Shown here: one piece after another, positions 8,248-16,605 of the stretch
Layout: each line of letters starts with the position of its first letter
Numbering within the stretch: the stretch's first letter is position 1
NCBI RefSeq assembly: GCF_051216895.1
Contig: NZ_JBPKAO010000001.1
Location: forward strand, 527,523-591,522
Length of the DNA stretch: 64,000 nucleotides
Direction of reading: 5' to 3'
DNA from: Aquipuribacter sp051216895
Lineage (GTDB): Bacteria > Actinomycetota > Actinomycetes > Actinomycetales > JBBAYJ01
Position numbers and translations under genes: made by a program
The notes under the pieces: generated by a model
The model's database searches: none
What the model was told of the DNA's origin: nothing
The model's input: the letters and a program-made list of their open reading frames with translations, nothing else

Positions 8248-9254
8248 CGGGTCACCAGGTAGCGGAAGACGCTGTCCAGGTCGTCGTCCAGCGGGCGTAC
8301 CTCGTGCAGCACGGCGCCGACCGCGAGGGCGCTGCCGGCCAGGGCGCGCCGCAGGGCGGGGGCGGCGAGGGTGTCGACGACGACCCCGCCGCCCCGGGCG
8401 CCGGCCGGGACGGCCTCCTCGACGGTGACCGCGACGACACCGGGCAGACCCACCAGCGCCGCGGCCAGCTCGCGGGGCCGGTCGGTGCCCACCCTGACCT
8501 TCATGGGGCGGTCGTCCAGCAGCTCGCGCAGGCCGTGCGAGGTGCCCGCGGCCACCGCACGACCCTGGGCCATGACGAGCACCCGGTCGCTGATCCGGTC
8601 CAGCTCGCCCAGCACGTGGCTGGACACCAGCACCGCGTGCCCCTCGGCGCCCAGGTCGGCGACCAGGTCCAGCACGGCGATCCGCTGCCGCGGGTCCAGG
8701 CCCTCGACGGGCTCGTCCAGCACCAGCAGCCGGGGCCGGTGGACGATGGCCTGCGCGATCTTGGCCCGCTGGCGCTCACCGCCGGAGCGCTCGCGCAGCG
8801 GCCTCGGGTCGGCCGGGTCGAGCCCGACCCGCTCCAGCGCGCGCAGGGTGGCCTGCTCGGGGTCGGCCACGCCGACCAGCCGGGCGGCGGTCCGGACGAA
8901 CCGGGTCGGGCTCTCGTGCTCGAACATCGCCTCCTGCTGGGGGGCAATGCCGACATCGCGGTAGACCTCCGGGTGCCGGCGGGGGTCCACCCCGAGCAGC
9001 CGCACGTGGCCGCGCGAGGGGCGGGTGAGGCCGCACACCAGGCGCAGCAGCGTGGACTTGCCGGCCCCGTTGGGTCCCAGCAGCGCCGTCACACCGGGGC
9101 GCAGCGACAGGTCGACCCCGGACACCGCGACCACCGTCCCGTACCAGCGGCTGACACCGACGAGCTCGGCGACGGGGGCGTCGCCGGCGGTGTCCTGGGC
9201 GGTGCGGTCGGGCAGGGGTCGGTCGGGGCGGGACCGGTCGGTGTCGACGCTCAT
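8244..9254 (-). CDS. ABC transporter ATP-binding protein (second pair)
   Basis: 336 residues with a full nucleotide-binding domain: Walker A 'GPNGAGKST' at about 60-68, signature-like 'RSGGERQR', Walker B 'LLVLDEP' and the switch His in 'VLVSSHVLGELD'. A ~100-residue C-terminal domain follows, typical of exporter ATPases of the CcmA/DrrA type. The ATG at 9254 overlaps the stop of the upstream permease and leaves a ~30-residue Asp/Arg/Pro-rich lead-in. It should energise the permease directly downstream. Confidence 0.88.
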   Translation of the reverse strand: MSVDTDRSRPDRPLPDRTAQDTAGDAPVAELVGVSRWYGTVVAVSGVDLSLRPGVTALLGPNGAGKSTLLRLVCGLTRPSRGHVRLLGVDPRRHPEVYRDVGIAPQQEAMFEHESPTRFVRTAARLVGVADPEQATLRALERVGLDPADPRPLRERSGGERQRAKIAQAIVHRPRLLVLDEPVEGLDPRQRIAVLDLVADLGAEGHAVLVSSHVLGELDRISDRVLVMAQGRAVAAGTSHGLRELLDDRPMKVRVGTDRPRELAAALVGLPGVVAVTVEEAVPAGARGGGVVVDTLAAPALRRALAGSALAVGAVLHEVRPLDDDLDSVFRYLVTR

Positions 9255-10123
9255 CGGGAGACCTTCGTCCGGGCGTAGGAGGTGAGGACCACGGCGGTGG
9301 GGACGGCGACCCAGGCGCACCAGGCGGTCACCAGCTGCCACAGCGGCACGTCGGACAGGCCGGTGCTCCCGTCCAGCAGGCGGCTCGGCATCTCGAACGC
9401 CACGGACACGACGTCACCGAGCAGCACCGAGGACGGCGAACCGGTCGCGAACAGGATCCCGGTGACCGCCCCGCCGAGCAGCAGCACGACGGCGATGACG
9501 GCCGTGGCGACGATGCGTCGCGAGGTGAGGCTCGACACCGCCGCGCCGACCGCGGCCAGGGGCAGGGCCAGCAGCGGGGTCGCGACGAGGACGCGCCAGA
9601 GCACGTCCAGCGTGCCCAGCAGGGCGGGTGGGTCGTCGCCCGTGGCCGCGAGCCCGACGACCAGCAGCAGCGGCGGCCCGAGGGACACCAGGGCCAGCAG
9701 GGCCAGCAGGGCCCCAGCCTTGGCCAGCAGGTAGGTCCAGCGGGTCAGGGGCGTGGCCAGGTAGCGGCCCAGCATCCCGGTGCGCTTGTCGGTGCAGAAC
9801 AGCTCGGGGACGACGAGCGCGGCGAACCCGATCACGGCGGTCGTGATCAGCCCGTAGTAGCCCTGCACGGACTGCAGCAGCGTCTGGTCCAGGACGTCGC
9901 CGACCAGCACCGACACCCCGACCAGGGCGACGGCCGGCAGGTAGGCGACGAGGACCACCAGGCCGATCGGGACCTTGCCGCCGAACGGCCGGCCGAAGCC
10001 GAGGCCGCGACGCACCGAGTACCGCATCAGGCTGCCGACCGCGCCGGCGGTGCCGGCGCGGGCCCCGTCGTAGGGGCGGTAGCCGGTGTCGAGCAGCCGG
10101 GACGCCTCCTCCGGCGCCCTCAC
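9251..10123 (-). CDS. ABC transporter permease (first pair)
   Basis: 290 residues, about six membrane segments, with a cytoplasmic N-terminus containing 'LLDTGYRPYDGAR', common in ABC-2-type permeases of the NosY/exporter group. 'PELFCTDKRTGMLGRYLATPLTR' is the coupling loop after the first helices. It starts at GTG 10123, overlapping the stop of the upstream ATPase by four bases, and its stop overlaps the next ATPase start in the same way. The transported compound cannot be told from sequence. Confidence 0.82.
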   Translation of the reverse strand: MRAPEEASRLLDTGYRPYDGARAGTAGAVGSLMRYSVRRGLGFGRPFGGKVPIGLVVLVAYLPAVALVGVSVLVGDVLDQTLLQSVQGYYGLITTAVIGFAALVVPELFCTDKRTGMLGRYLATPLTRWTYLLAKAGALLALLALVSLGPPLLLVVGLAATGDDPPALLGTLDVLWRVLVATPLLALPLAAVGAAVSSLTSRRIVATAVIAVVLLLGGAVTGILFATGSPSSVLLGDVVSVAFEMPSRLLDGSTGLSDVPLWQLVTAWCAWVAVPTAVVLTSYARTKVSR

Positions 10124-11136
10124 GCCGCACCGCCCGTGGTCTCCAGGTAGGTGTCGACCAGGCCGTGCCGAGGTTCGGACAACCGGTGCACGTCCGCGCC
10201 GGACTCGGCCAGGGCCCGGGTCAGGGCGTGCTCGTGCGAGGGCTCGGTCATGGTGACCTGCAACCGGGCCAACCCGTCGCCCTCCTCGTGCCGGTCGCGG
10301 GCCCGCCCGTCGGTGGGGGCCGTCGGGGCGGCGACGGTGAGCCCGCCGGCCCGCAGCGCGGTGGTGACGGCCCGCGCGGACGCGGCGTCGATGACCACCA
10401 ACCGGGTGGTCGAACGCTCGGCGGCGCCCCCCAGGCGGGACGAGCTGGCGCGGCCGTCGGTGAGGATGACCACGGCGTCGCAGACCTGCTCGACCTCGGC
10501 CAGCAGGTGCGAGCTGAGCAGCACGTGCATGCCGAGCTCGGTCCCCAGCCGACGCACCAGCACCAGCAGGTCGTCACGCTGCACCGGGTCGAGGCCGTTC
10601 GTGGGCTCGTCGAGCACGAGCAGCTGCGGGTCGTGGGCGATCGCGCAGGCCAGCTTGACGCGCTGCTTCTGCCCCGTCGACATCGTCCCGACGCGACGGG
10701 TGCGCTCCTCGCCGAGGCCGACCAGCCAGAGCGCGTCGCTGCTGCGCTGGCGGGCGGCGCTGCGGGGCAGGCCCTGCACCTCGGCCAGGTGGGAGACCAG
10801 GTCCACGGCGGGCACGTCGGGCGGCAGCACCTGCAGCTGCGGTGAGTAGCCGATGCGTGGTCGCAGCCGCGGGCCGTCGGTGCGGGGGTCGAGCCCCAGC
10901 ACCTCGATGTCGCCCGAGGTGGGGCGCTGCAGGCCCAGGAGAAGGCCGATGAGGGTGGTCTTGCCCGCCCCGTTGGGGCCGAGCAACCCGGTCACCCCGG
11001 CCCCGACCTCGACGTCCGCGCCGTCCAGGACGAGCCGGTCGCCGATGCGCAGCCGCAGGTCGCGGGTCCGGACCACCGTCACGGGCGTCGTCGCGCCGGG
11101 GGGAGCGGTGCTCGTGGTGTTCGTGGTCGTCGTCAC
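10120..11136 (-). CDS. ABC transporter ATP-binding protein (first pair)
   Basis: 338 residues. A Thr-rich N-terminus of ~18 residues precedes a nucleotide-binding domain with Walker A 'GPNGAGKTT', signature-position 'MSTGQKQR', Walker B 'LLVLDEP' and switch His in 'LLSSHLLAEV'. The C-terminal ~110 residues match the accessory domain of drug-exporter ATPases. It is the first gene of the four-gene operon and starts at GTG 11136. Two ATPase/permease pairs in one coupled operon suggest either a heteromeric exporter or two related exporters made together. Confidence 0.88.
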   Translation of the reverse strand: MTTTTNTTSTAPPGATTPVTVVRTRDLRLRIGDRLVLDGADVEVGAGVTGLLGPNGAGKTTLIGLLLGLQRPTSGDIEVLGLDPRTDGPRLRPRIGYSPQLQVLPPDVPAVDLVSHLAEVQGLPRSAARQRSSDALWLVGLGEERTRRVGTMSTGQKQRVKLACAIAHDPQLLVLDEPTNGLDPVQRDDLLVLVRRLGTELGMHVLLSSHLLAEVEQVCDAVVILTDGRASSSRLGGAAERSTTRLVVIDAASARAVTTALRAGGLTVAAPTAPTDGRARDRHEEGDGLARLQVTMTEPSHEHALTRALAESGADVHRLSEPRHGLVDTYLETTGGAA

Positions 11137-11240
11137 GGCACGACGCTCCCAGGTCCCGGGCGCCGTCGGTAAGGGGGACAGCCGCAGGGCGGGGCTCGGG
11201 CTGGCCCGCCGCGTCCGACGTCACCCGGCCCGGGTGACCC

Positions 11241-11501
11241 TCAGCCGGACGCCGGCACGGTGGTGCTGCCGTCCTCCGCGATCGGGAAGCCCGGGTTCCA
11301 CGACACCTCCCACGGGTGACCGTCGGGGTCGGTGAACACCCCGGCGTACCCGCCGTACGGCGTGTCGGAGGCCGGTCGGGTGACCACGGCCCCGGCCTTC
11401 TCCTCGACCTCCTGGCCCCGCCAGCCGAGCGCCTCGTAGAACGCCCGGGCCCGGGGCAGGTCGCGGACGCCGAGGGTCACCAGGCTCAGTCGCTGCTCCA
11501 C
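11241..11501 (-). CDS. VOC (glyoxalase) protein with internal deletion
   Basis: Only 86 residues. It begins with the normal N-terminus of an actinobacterial VOC protein ('LVTLGVRDLPRARAFYEALGW') and ends with the normal C-terminus ('YGGYAGVFTDPDGHPWEV'). The middle ~45 residues expected in ~130-residue relatives are absent, and the two ends are joined in frame around 'EVEEKAGAVVTRPA'. One metal/substrate half-site and part of the beta-sheet should therefore be lost. It overlaps the GNAT gene start-to-stop by 16 bases. It is probably nonfunctional or misassembled rather than a natural mini-VOC. Confidence 0.7.
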   Translation of the reverse strand: MEQRLSLVTLGVRDLPRARAFYEALGWRGQEVEEKAGAVVTRPASDTPYGGYAGVFTDPDGHPWEVSWNPGFPIAEDGSTTVPASG

Positions 11502-12235
11502 CCGGCCAGGCTAGGGGCCGTCTGCAGCTGCAGGCTGAGCTGGTCGCCGACCTCGACGAAACCCAGGGCGCGGGCGACGCGGCGCGACGGCTCGACCCTG
11601 GCCCGCCACTGCGGCAGCAGCCCGGCCCGAAGGGCGTGGGCCACCGCCGCCGACGCCGTCCGCCGACCGAGGCCGCCGCCCCGCTCCGTCCGGGCCGTCA
11701 GGACGCACAGGTGCGCCGCCCCGCCCGGCCAGGCCCGGTAGCCGCTGGCGGCCAGGACCCGTCCGCCCCGGCCGCGCGCCACGAACGCCGGCGAGGTGAT
11801 GCCGTCCAGGCCGCTCTCCTCGGCCTCGTCCGGGACCACCGACGCCAGCAGGTCGACGACCTCGGCGCCGGAGCGCTCGACCGTCGTCACGACCGGTCCC
11901 GGCGCAGCGGCCGGGGTGAAGTCTCGGTCGGTGAGGTAGGCCAGGCGGGCCGGTCCGAGGGCGTAGCCGACCCGGAACCGCCCGGACCACGACGCCACGT
12001 CCGCGGCCCGGGCGACCCCGAGCTCGTCCAGGTGCTCGCGCACCGTGGCGGCGACGGCCTCGTCCGGGGCCGTCGCGAGCACCCCGTCGCCCACCGTCAC
12101 CAGGCCGACGAAGCCCGGGGGGCAGAACCGGGACGCCGGCGACGCGACGACCGTGGCCCCGTCGCCGAACCGGACCGGGACGCCGGCCAGCTCCTGCCAG
12201 AGCCGTCGGGCGGTCAGGACGACGTCGGCGGGCAC
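11486..12235 (-). CDS. GNAT family N-acetyltransferase
   Basis: 249 residues. The C-terminal half is a GNAT fold with an acetyl-CoA pyrophosphate-binding loop of the R/Q-x-x-G-x-G/A type ('ERGGGLGRRTASAAV') and a final 'ARALGFVEVGDQLSL' strand-helix. The N-terminal half (about 1-110) is a second, degenerate GNAT-like region seen in FR47-like proteins. The acceptor substrate is unknown. It starts at GTG 12235 and is followed by the shortened VOC gene. Confidence 0.8.
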   Translation of the reverse strand: MPADVVLTARRLWQELAGVPVRFGDGATVVASPASRFCPPGFVGLVTVGDGVLATAPDEAVAATVREHLDELGVARAADVASWSGRFRVGYALGPARLAYLTDRDFTPAAAPGPVVTTVERSGAEVVDLLASVVPDEAEESGLDGITSPAFVARGRGGRVLAASGYRAWPGGAAHLCVLTARTERGGGLGRRTASAAVAHALRAGLLPQWRARVEPSRRVARALGFVEVGDQLSLQLQTAPSLAGWSSD

Positions 12236-12248
12236 CCGCGCGATGGTG

Positions 12249-12668
12249 TCAGTCGCGGGGGACCGGCGCGGTCAGGGGGTCCGGCGCACGGCGCGTCCGG
12301 CCGGACACGGTCTCGACGGCCAGGCCCTCCCGGGCCCAGTACTCGAACCCGCCGATCATCTCGCGCACCGACGCGTAGCCCGCCCGGGCCAGCAGCAGGG
12401 CGGCCTTGGTGCTGCCGTTGCAGCCGGGTCCCCAGCAGTGCACGACCAGGTCGGGGTCGGCCGCGGGCGGGGGCAGCTCGTCGAGTCGGTCGGCGAGCTC
12501 GGTCAGCGGCAGGTGGACCGCCCCGGGGACGTGGCCCTGCTCCCACGCGGCCCGGTCCCGCACGTCGAGCAGGAGCGGAGCGCGGCCGGCGGCCCGGGCC
12601 GCGGCGACGTCGGATGGGTCGGTCTCGTGCCGGAGCCGGGCGGCGAAGTGGTCGACGTTCGTCGTCAT
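12249..12668 (-). CDS. Rhodanese-like domain protein
   Basis: 139 residues forming a single rhodanese domain. The CH2A-type motif is 'LLLDVRDRAAWEQGHVPGAVHLPL' (given here as consecutive family elements around residues 32-55), and the active loop is Cys78 in 'HCWGPGCN', the 'CWGPGCNG' subfamily. Such proteins carry sulfane sulfur or act as thiosulfate sulfurtransferases. The start at ATG 12668 is preferred over an upstream frame extension that has no ribosome site. It is divergent from the AraC-type gene 80 bases away. Confidence 0.85.
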   Translation of the reverse strand: MTTNVDHFAARLRHETDPSDVAAARAAGRAPLLLDVRDRAAWEQGHVPGAVHLPLTELADRLDELPPPAADPDLVVHCWGPGCNGSTKAALLLARAGYASVREMIGGFEYWAREGLAVETVSGRTRRAPDPLTAPVPRD

Positions 12669-12750
12669 GGGGTCAGCGTGCTGCGCCGCGACCGCACAGG
12701 GGACTGGCAGGAACGCCAGCAGTCGGGCAGCAACTGCCACACTCGTCCGC

Positions 12751-13722
12751 GTGCTCCGTGACGTCGTGGCCGTCCTGGCCGAGCCGGTGGCGGCCTTCGA
12801 GCTGGGGGTCGTGTCCGAGGTGTTCGGGCTCGACCGCTCCGGTGACGGCCTGCCCGGCTACGACTTCGACGTCTGTGCGGCGACGCCCGGCGTGCTGGCG
12901 ACGACGTCGGGCTTCGCGGTGACCGTGGCGCACGACCTGACCCGGCTGGGACGGGCCGACCTGGTCGTGGTCCCGTCCTGGCCCGTCGCGCAGGTGCCGT
13001 CGGCACCGCTGGTGACCGCGCTGCGTGCGGCCGGCACCCGCGGCGCCCGGCTGCTGGGCGTCTGCTCGGGGACGTTCCTGCTCGCCGCCGCCGGCCTGCT
13101 CGACGGTCGTCGCGCCACCACCCACTGGCGCTACTCCGCCCTGCTGGCGCAGCAGCACCCCGCGGTCACGGTGGACGCCGACGTCCTCTACGTCGTCGAC
13201 GGGCCGGTCACCACGAGCGCGGGCACGGCGGCGGGCATCGACGCCTGCCTGCACCTGGTGCGCGAGGAGCACGGGGCGGCCGTCGCCAACGCGGTGGCCC
13301 GGCGCATGGTGGTCGCGCCCCACCGTGGCGGCGGGCAGGCGCAGTTCGTCGAGGCCCCGGTGGCCTCGCCGGACGACTCGACCGGCCTGGCGGAGCTGCT
13401 CCACTGGGCGCGCGCGCACCTGGGCGAGGAGCTGACCGTCGACGTGCTGGCCGCCCGGGCGCACGTGTCGCCGCGGACCCTGGCCCGCAGGTTCGTCCAG
13501 CAGACCGGTGTCCCGCCCCACCGCTGGGTGCTGGACCAGCGGCTGCTGGTCGCGGAGGACCTGCTGACGGGCAGCGACCTGACGGTCGAGCAGGTGGCCC
13601 GCCGCAGCGGCCTCGGCAGCGCGGACACCCTGCGCCACCACCTGGGCGCTCGCCGGCGGCTCAGCCCGAGCGCCTACCGGCGGACGTTCCGGGGCGCCTC
13701 GGTGGGGTCGGCCGACGTCTGA
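12751..13722 (+). CDS. GlxA/FtrA-type AraC family regulator (DJ-1 sensor plus HTH)
   Basis: 323 residues in two domains. Residues 1-185 are a DJ-1/PfpI-like sensor with Cys105 in 'GVCSGTF'. After the family linker 'MVVAPHRGGGQAQF', residues about 225-320 are a double AraC helix-turn-helix ('LAARAHVSPRTLARRF', 'VARRSGLGSADTLRHH'). GlxA/FtrA-type proteins regulate catabolic genes. The GTG start at 12751 gives the family N-terminus. It is divergent from the rhodanese gene, which is therefore a candidate target. Confidence 0.88.
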   Translation: MLRDVVAVLAEPVAAFELGVVSEVFGLDRSGDGLPGYDFDVCAATPGVLATTSGFAVTVAHDLTRLGRADLVVVPSWPVAQVPSAPLVTALRAAGTRGARLLGVCSGTFLLAAAGLLDGRRATTHWRYSALLAQQHPAVTVDADVLYVVDGPVTTSAGTAAGIDACLHLVREEHGAAVANAVARRMVVAPHRGGGQAQFVEAPVASPDDSTGLAELLHWARAHLGEELTVDVLAARAHVSPRTLARRFVQQTGVPPHRWVLDQRLLVAEDLLTGSDLTVEQVARRSGLGSADTLRHHLGARRRLSPSAYRRTFRGASVGSADV

Positions 13723-13768
13723 CGCGCGACGGCGTGCGCACCCGGCCGTTCGCACGTACGTTCGACGG

Positions 13769-14020
13769 ATGAGCGAGAACACGACCACGCCGTCCGAGCC
13801 CGCACCCGCCGGTACCGCCCCCACCGACTCCGCCGAGTCCGCCGAGAAGCCCGTGGAGCAGTGGGCCACCGGCGACGAGCCCGCCACCGGGCCGCAGCTC
13901 AGCTACCTGCAGACCCTGGCCCGTGAAGCCGGTCGCGAGGTCCCCGAGGGCCTGAGCAAGGGCGACGCGTCCCTGCTGATCGACGAGCTCCAGGGCGTGT
14001 CGAAGCGCGTCGAGTCCTGA
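13769..14020 (+). CDS. DUF3072 domain protein
   Basis: 83 residues. An acidic, Pro/Thr-rich disordered N-terminus (1-28) precedes the DUF3072 core, recognised by 'QWATGDEPATGPQLSYLQTL' and 'LSKGDASLLIDELQ'. The family is small, mostly actinobacterial and rhizobial, and of unknown function; the core resembles a short SAP-like helical hairpin. The ATG is supported by the family-like length. It is directly followed by a broken acetyltransferase reading frame. Confidence 0.8.
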   Translation: MSENTTTPSEPAPAGTAPTDSAESAEKPVEQWATGDEPATGPQLSYLQTLAREAGREVPEGLSKGDASLLIDELQGVSKRVES

Positions 14021-14040
14021 CCTCGTCCGTCGGGCCCAAC

Positions 14041-14265
14041 CCGCTCCACCCACCCGTCCACGTCGCGCCGGAGCACCCGCGCGACGGGGACGAGGTGGTG
14101 GCGCTGTACGCGGCGGTCGGCTGGACCGCCTACAGCGAGCACCCCGAGGTGCTCGTCGCGGCGCTGGCCGGTTCCGCGCGCGTCGTGACCGCCCGACGCG
14201 ACGGGCGCCTCCTCGGTCTGGCCCGCGTCATGTCCGACGGGGCCAGCACCTGCTACCTGCAGGGC
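14041..14265 (+). pseudogene. GNAT acetyltransferase, 3' truncated
   Basis: The frame encodes the first half of a small GNAT protein: 'EVVALYAAVGWTAYSEHPEVL' region, then 'RRDGRLLGLARVMSDGASTCYLQ'. The acetyl-CoA-binding half expected after 'CYLQ' is missing. At that point the sequence runs straight into the 3' end of the opposite-strand SDR gene (its stop is at 14268), and the open frame continues only as antisense of that gene. No clear start codon was found just after the DUF3072 stop. The pattern fits a deletion that removed the GNAT 3' half. Confidence 0.7.
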
Positions 14266-14267
14266 CC

Positions 14268-15101
14268 TCACCACCGCCCGTCGAACCGGCTGCGCGTCAC
14301 CCGGTCGACCACCGACCAGTACCGCTGCGGGGCCAGCCGGACGAGCACGTCGAGCACGTACGACTCCGCCCCGACCAGGACCCGGCCGCGGCGCCGCTGC
14401 ACCGCGCGCAGCACCAGGCGCGCGGCCCGGTGGGGCGGCATCCGCAGCAACCGGTCCATCTCGGCGAGTCCCGCCGCCGCCTGGTCGACCGGTACCCCGT
14501 CGCCCATCCGGGCCGAGCGGGCGATCGACGTACGCACGCCGCCCGGGTGGACGACGGTGACCCCGGTGCCGGCGTCCCGGAGCTCGTGCCGCAGCGCCTC
14601 CGCGAACCCGCGCACCCCGAACTTGCTCGCCGCGTAGGCGGCCTGGCCGGGCGGCGCGGCCAGGCCGAACACGCTGGACACGAACACCAGGTGCGAGCCG
14701 GCCGGCATCGACGGCAGGCAGGCGATGGTCAGCGCGACCACCGCGTGCAGGTTGACGGCCAGCAGCCGGTCGACGTCGGCCACGGACACCTGGTCGACCC
14801 GCCCGCCCAGGGCCACGCCGGCGTTGTTGACCAGCAGGTCGATGCGGCCGTGCCGGTCGACCACGGCACGGGCCAGGTCGGTGAGGTCACCACCGGCGGC
14901 CAGGTCGACCAGGTGCGTGCTGACGTCGGGCGAGCCGCCGAGACGGGCCGCGCGGGCCGTCGCGGCCAGGCCGTCGGCGTCCTGGTCGACCAGGGCGAGC
15001 CGGGCGCCGCGCGAGGCCAGGTCGTGGGCCAGGGCGGCGCCGATGCCGCTCGCCGCCCCCGTGAGCAGGCAGACCCGGTCAGCGAAGGTGAACGGCGGCA
15101 C
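14268..15101 (-). CDS. Classical short-chain dehydrogenase/reductase
   Basis: 277 residues from GTG 15101, chosen because GAGGGGG lies 7 bases upstream; a GTG at 15119 is the alternative. The cofactor motif 'TGAASGIG' is at about 14-21, then 'NNAG', the catalytic Ser in 'VFVSSVFG' and 'YAASK'. The 'LVDQDADGL' after the second strand, with Asp at the position that selects the cofactor, favours NAD(H). The start overlaps the end of the monooxygenase gene by about 23 bases, so they are cotranscribed. SDRs beside Baeyer-Villiger monooxygenases often oxidise an alcohol to the ketone substrate. Confidence 0.88.
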   Translation of the reverse strand: MPPFTFADRVCLLTGAASGIGAALAHDLASRGARLALVDQDADGLAATARAARLGGSPDVSTHLVDLAAGGDLTDLARAVVDRHGRIDLLVNNAGVALGGRVDQVSVADVDRLLAVNLHAVVALTIACLPSMPAGSHLVFVSSVFGLAAPPGQAAYAASKFGVRGFAEALRHELRDAGTGVTVVHPGGVRTSIARSARMGDGVPVDQAAAGLAEMDRLLRMPPHRAARLVLRAVQRRRGRVLVGAESYVLDVLVRLAPQRYWSVVDRVTRSRFDGRW

Positions 15102-16605
15102 CGTCCACCCCCTCGACACGGGTCGGGTCCCGGACGACCCTGCGGTGGTGCTCGGAGGCGTCGGGCCGACGCATCGCCCGGCGGAACGCGGCCACCCGGT
15201 GCGGCCACAGCGTGGTGTTCCGGCCCTCGGCGTCCAGGTAGAAGCTGGTGCAGCCGCCGGTCACCCAGACCGAGCGGGCCAGGTCGGCCTGGACCTGGGC
15301 GCTCCAGGCCTGCTGGGCCGCCCGCGTGGTCTCGACCACCGCGCGCTCGCCCGCCCACAGCCCGGCGCCCGCCCGGTCCAGGACCTGCCGGACGTGGTCG
15401 ACCTGCGCCTCGATGACCTCCACGATGCTGTTGTGGCCCAGGGCGGTGTTCGGCCCCACCAGGTAGAACAGGTTCGGGAACCCGGCCACGGTGGTCCCGC
15501 GCAGGGCCTGCATGCCGGTCTCGGACCAGTGCTGCGCCAGGGTGCGACCGTCCCGACCCACGACCCGGTGCGACACCGGTGGGTCCGTGGCCACGAAACC
15601 CGTGCTGCACACCAGCACGTCGAGCGGGTGCTCGGTGCCGTCGGCCGTGACGACACCGGTCGGCGTGACGCGGGTGATGGCGTCGGTCACCAGGTCGACG
15701 TCGTCCCGGGTCAGGGCGGGGTAGTAGTCGTCGCTGACCAGGATCCGCTTGCAGCCCAGCCGGTAGCCCGGGGTCAGGGCCCGCCGCAGGGCGGGGTCCG
15801 CGACCTGCCGGTGCAGCCAGGCCAGGACCACCCGCTCCGCGACCCGACCGACCGCACGGTTGGCCAGGACCACGTGGTTGAGGTCGTTGCGTCGCAGCAC
15901 CCGCTCCCGCGAGAGCCGCTGCAGCCACGGCACCCGCTCGAACACGCGCCGACGCAGGGCCGACGTCCCGTGGTCGCCGCGCGGCACCACCCACGGTGCG
16001 CTGCGCTGGAACACCGTCAGGTGCGCGGCCCGCTCGGCCACCGGCGGCACCAGCTGCACCGCCGACGCGCCCGTCCCGATCACGCCCACCCGACGTCCGG
16101 TCAGCTCGACGTCGTGGTCCCACTCCGCCGAGTGCAGCCGCGGCCCGGCGAACGTCTCCAGGCCGGGCAGGTCGGGCCAGCGCGGCTGCACCAGCGGGCC
16201 CGTGGCGACCACCAGCACCTCGGCGGTCCACGCACCCCGGTTCGTGTCGACGCGCCACAGCGCGGCCGCCTCGTCCCACGTGGCCCGGCCGACCTCGGTG
16301 CCCAGGCGCAGGTACGGCCGCAGGCCCTGCTGGTCGGTCGTGCGCTCGAGGTAGGCCTTGATCTCGGCCTGGCCCGCGTACAGCGAGGTCCAGCCCGGGT
16401 TGGGCGCGAAGGAGAACGAGTACAGGTCGCTGCGGATGTCGCAGGCGGCTCCCGGGTAGGTGTTCTCCCGCCAGGTGCCGCCGACCTCGTCGGCCCGCTC
16501 CAGCACCACCAGGCTGCGCTCGCCGCCCTGGCGCAGGCGGGCCGCCATCCCCAGACCGGCGAACCCCGCGCCGACCACGGCGACCCGGACGTGCGCCGCG
16601 GTCAT
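15079..16605 (-). CDS. Flavin-containing (Baeyer-Villiger type) monooxygenase
   Basis: 508 residues. FAD-binding 'VVGAGFAGLG' at about 10-19, 'GGTWRENTYPGAACD' as in BVMOs, the fingerprint FxGxxxHxxxW ('FAGPRLHSAEW') and the NADPH-binding 'VIGTGASAVQ'. 'YLVGPNTALGHNS' near the C-terminus is also typical. The family inserts oxygen into ketones or oxygenates heteroatoms with NADPH and O2. ATG 16605 overlaps the stop of the spermidine-synthase-like gene. The operon with an SDR suggests conversion of an alcohol to a ketone to an ester or lactone; the compound is unknown. Confidence 0.9.
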   Translation of the reverse strand: MTAAHVRVAVVGAGFAGLGMAARLRQGGERSLVVLERADEVGGTWRENTYPGAACDIRSDLYSFSFAPNPGWTSLYAGQAEIKAYLERTTDQQGLRPYLRLGTEVGRATWDEAAALWRVDTNRGAWTAEVLVVATGPLVQPRWPDLPGLETFAGPRLHSAEWDHDVELTGRRVGVIGTGASAVQLVPPVAERAAHLTVFQRSAPWVVPRGDHGTSALRRRVFERVPWLQRLSRERVLRRNDLNHVVLANRAVGRVAERVVLAWLHRQVADPALRRALTPGYRLGCKRILVSDDYYPALTRDDVDLVTDAITRVTPTGVVTADGTEHPLDVLVCSTGFVATDPPVSHRVVGRDGRTLAQHWSETGMQALRGTTVAGFPNLFYLVGPNTALGHNSIVEVIEAQVDHVRQVLDRAGAGLWAGERAVVETTRAAQQAWSAQVQADLARSVWVTGGCTSFYLDAEGRNTTLWPHRVAAFRRAMRRPDASEHHRRVVRDPTRVEGVDGAAVHLR

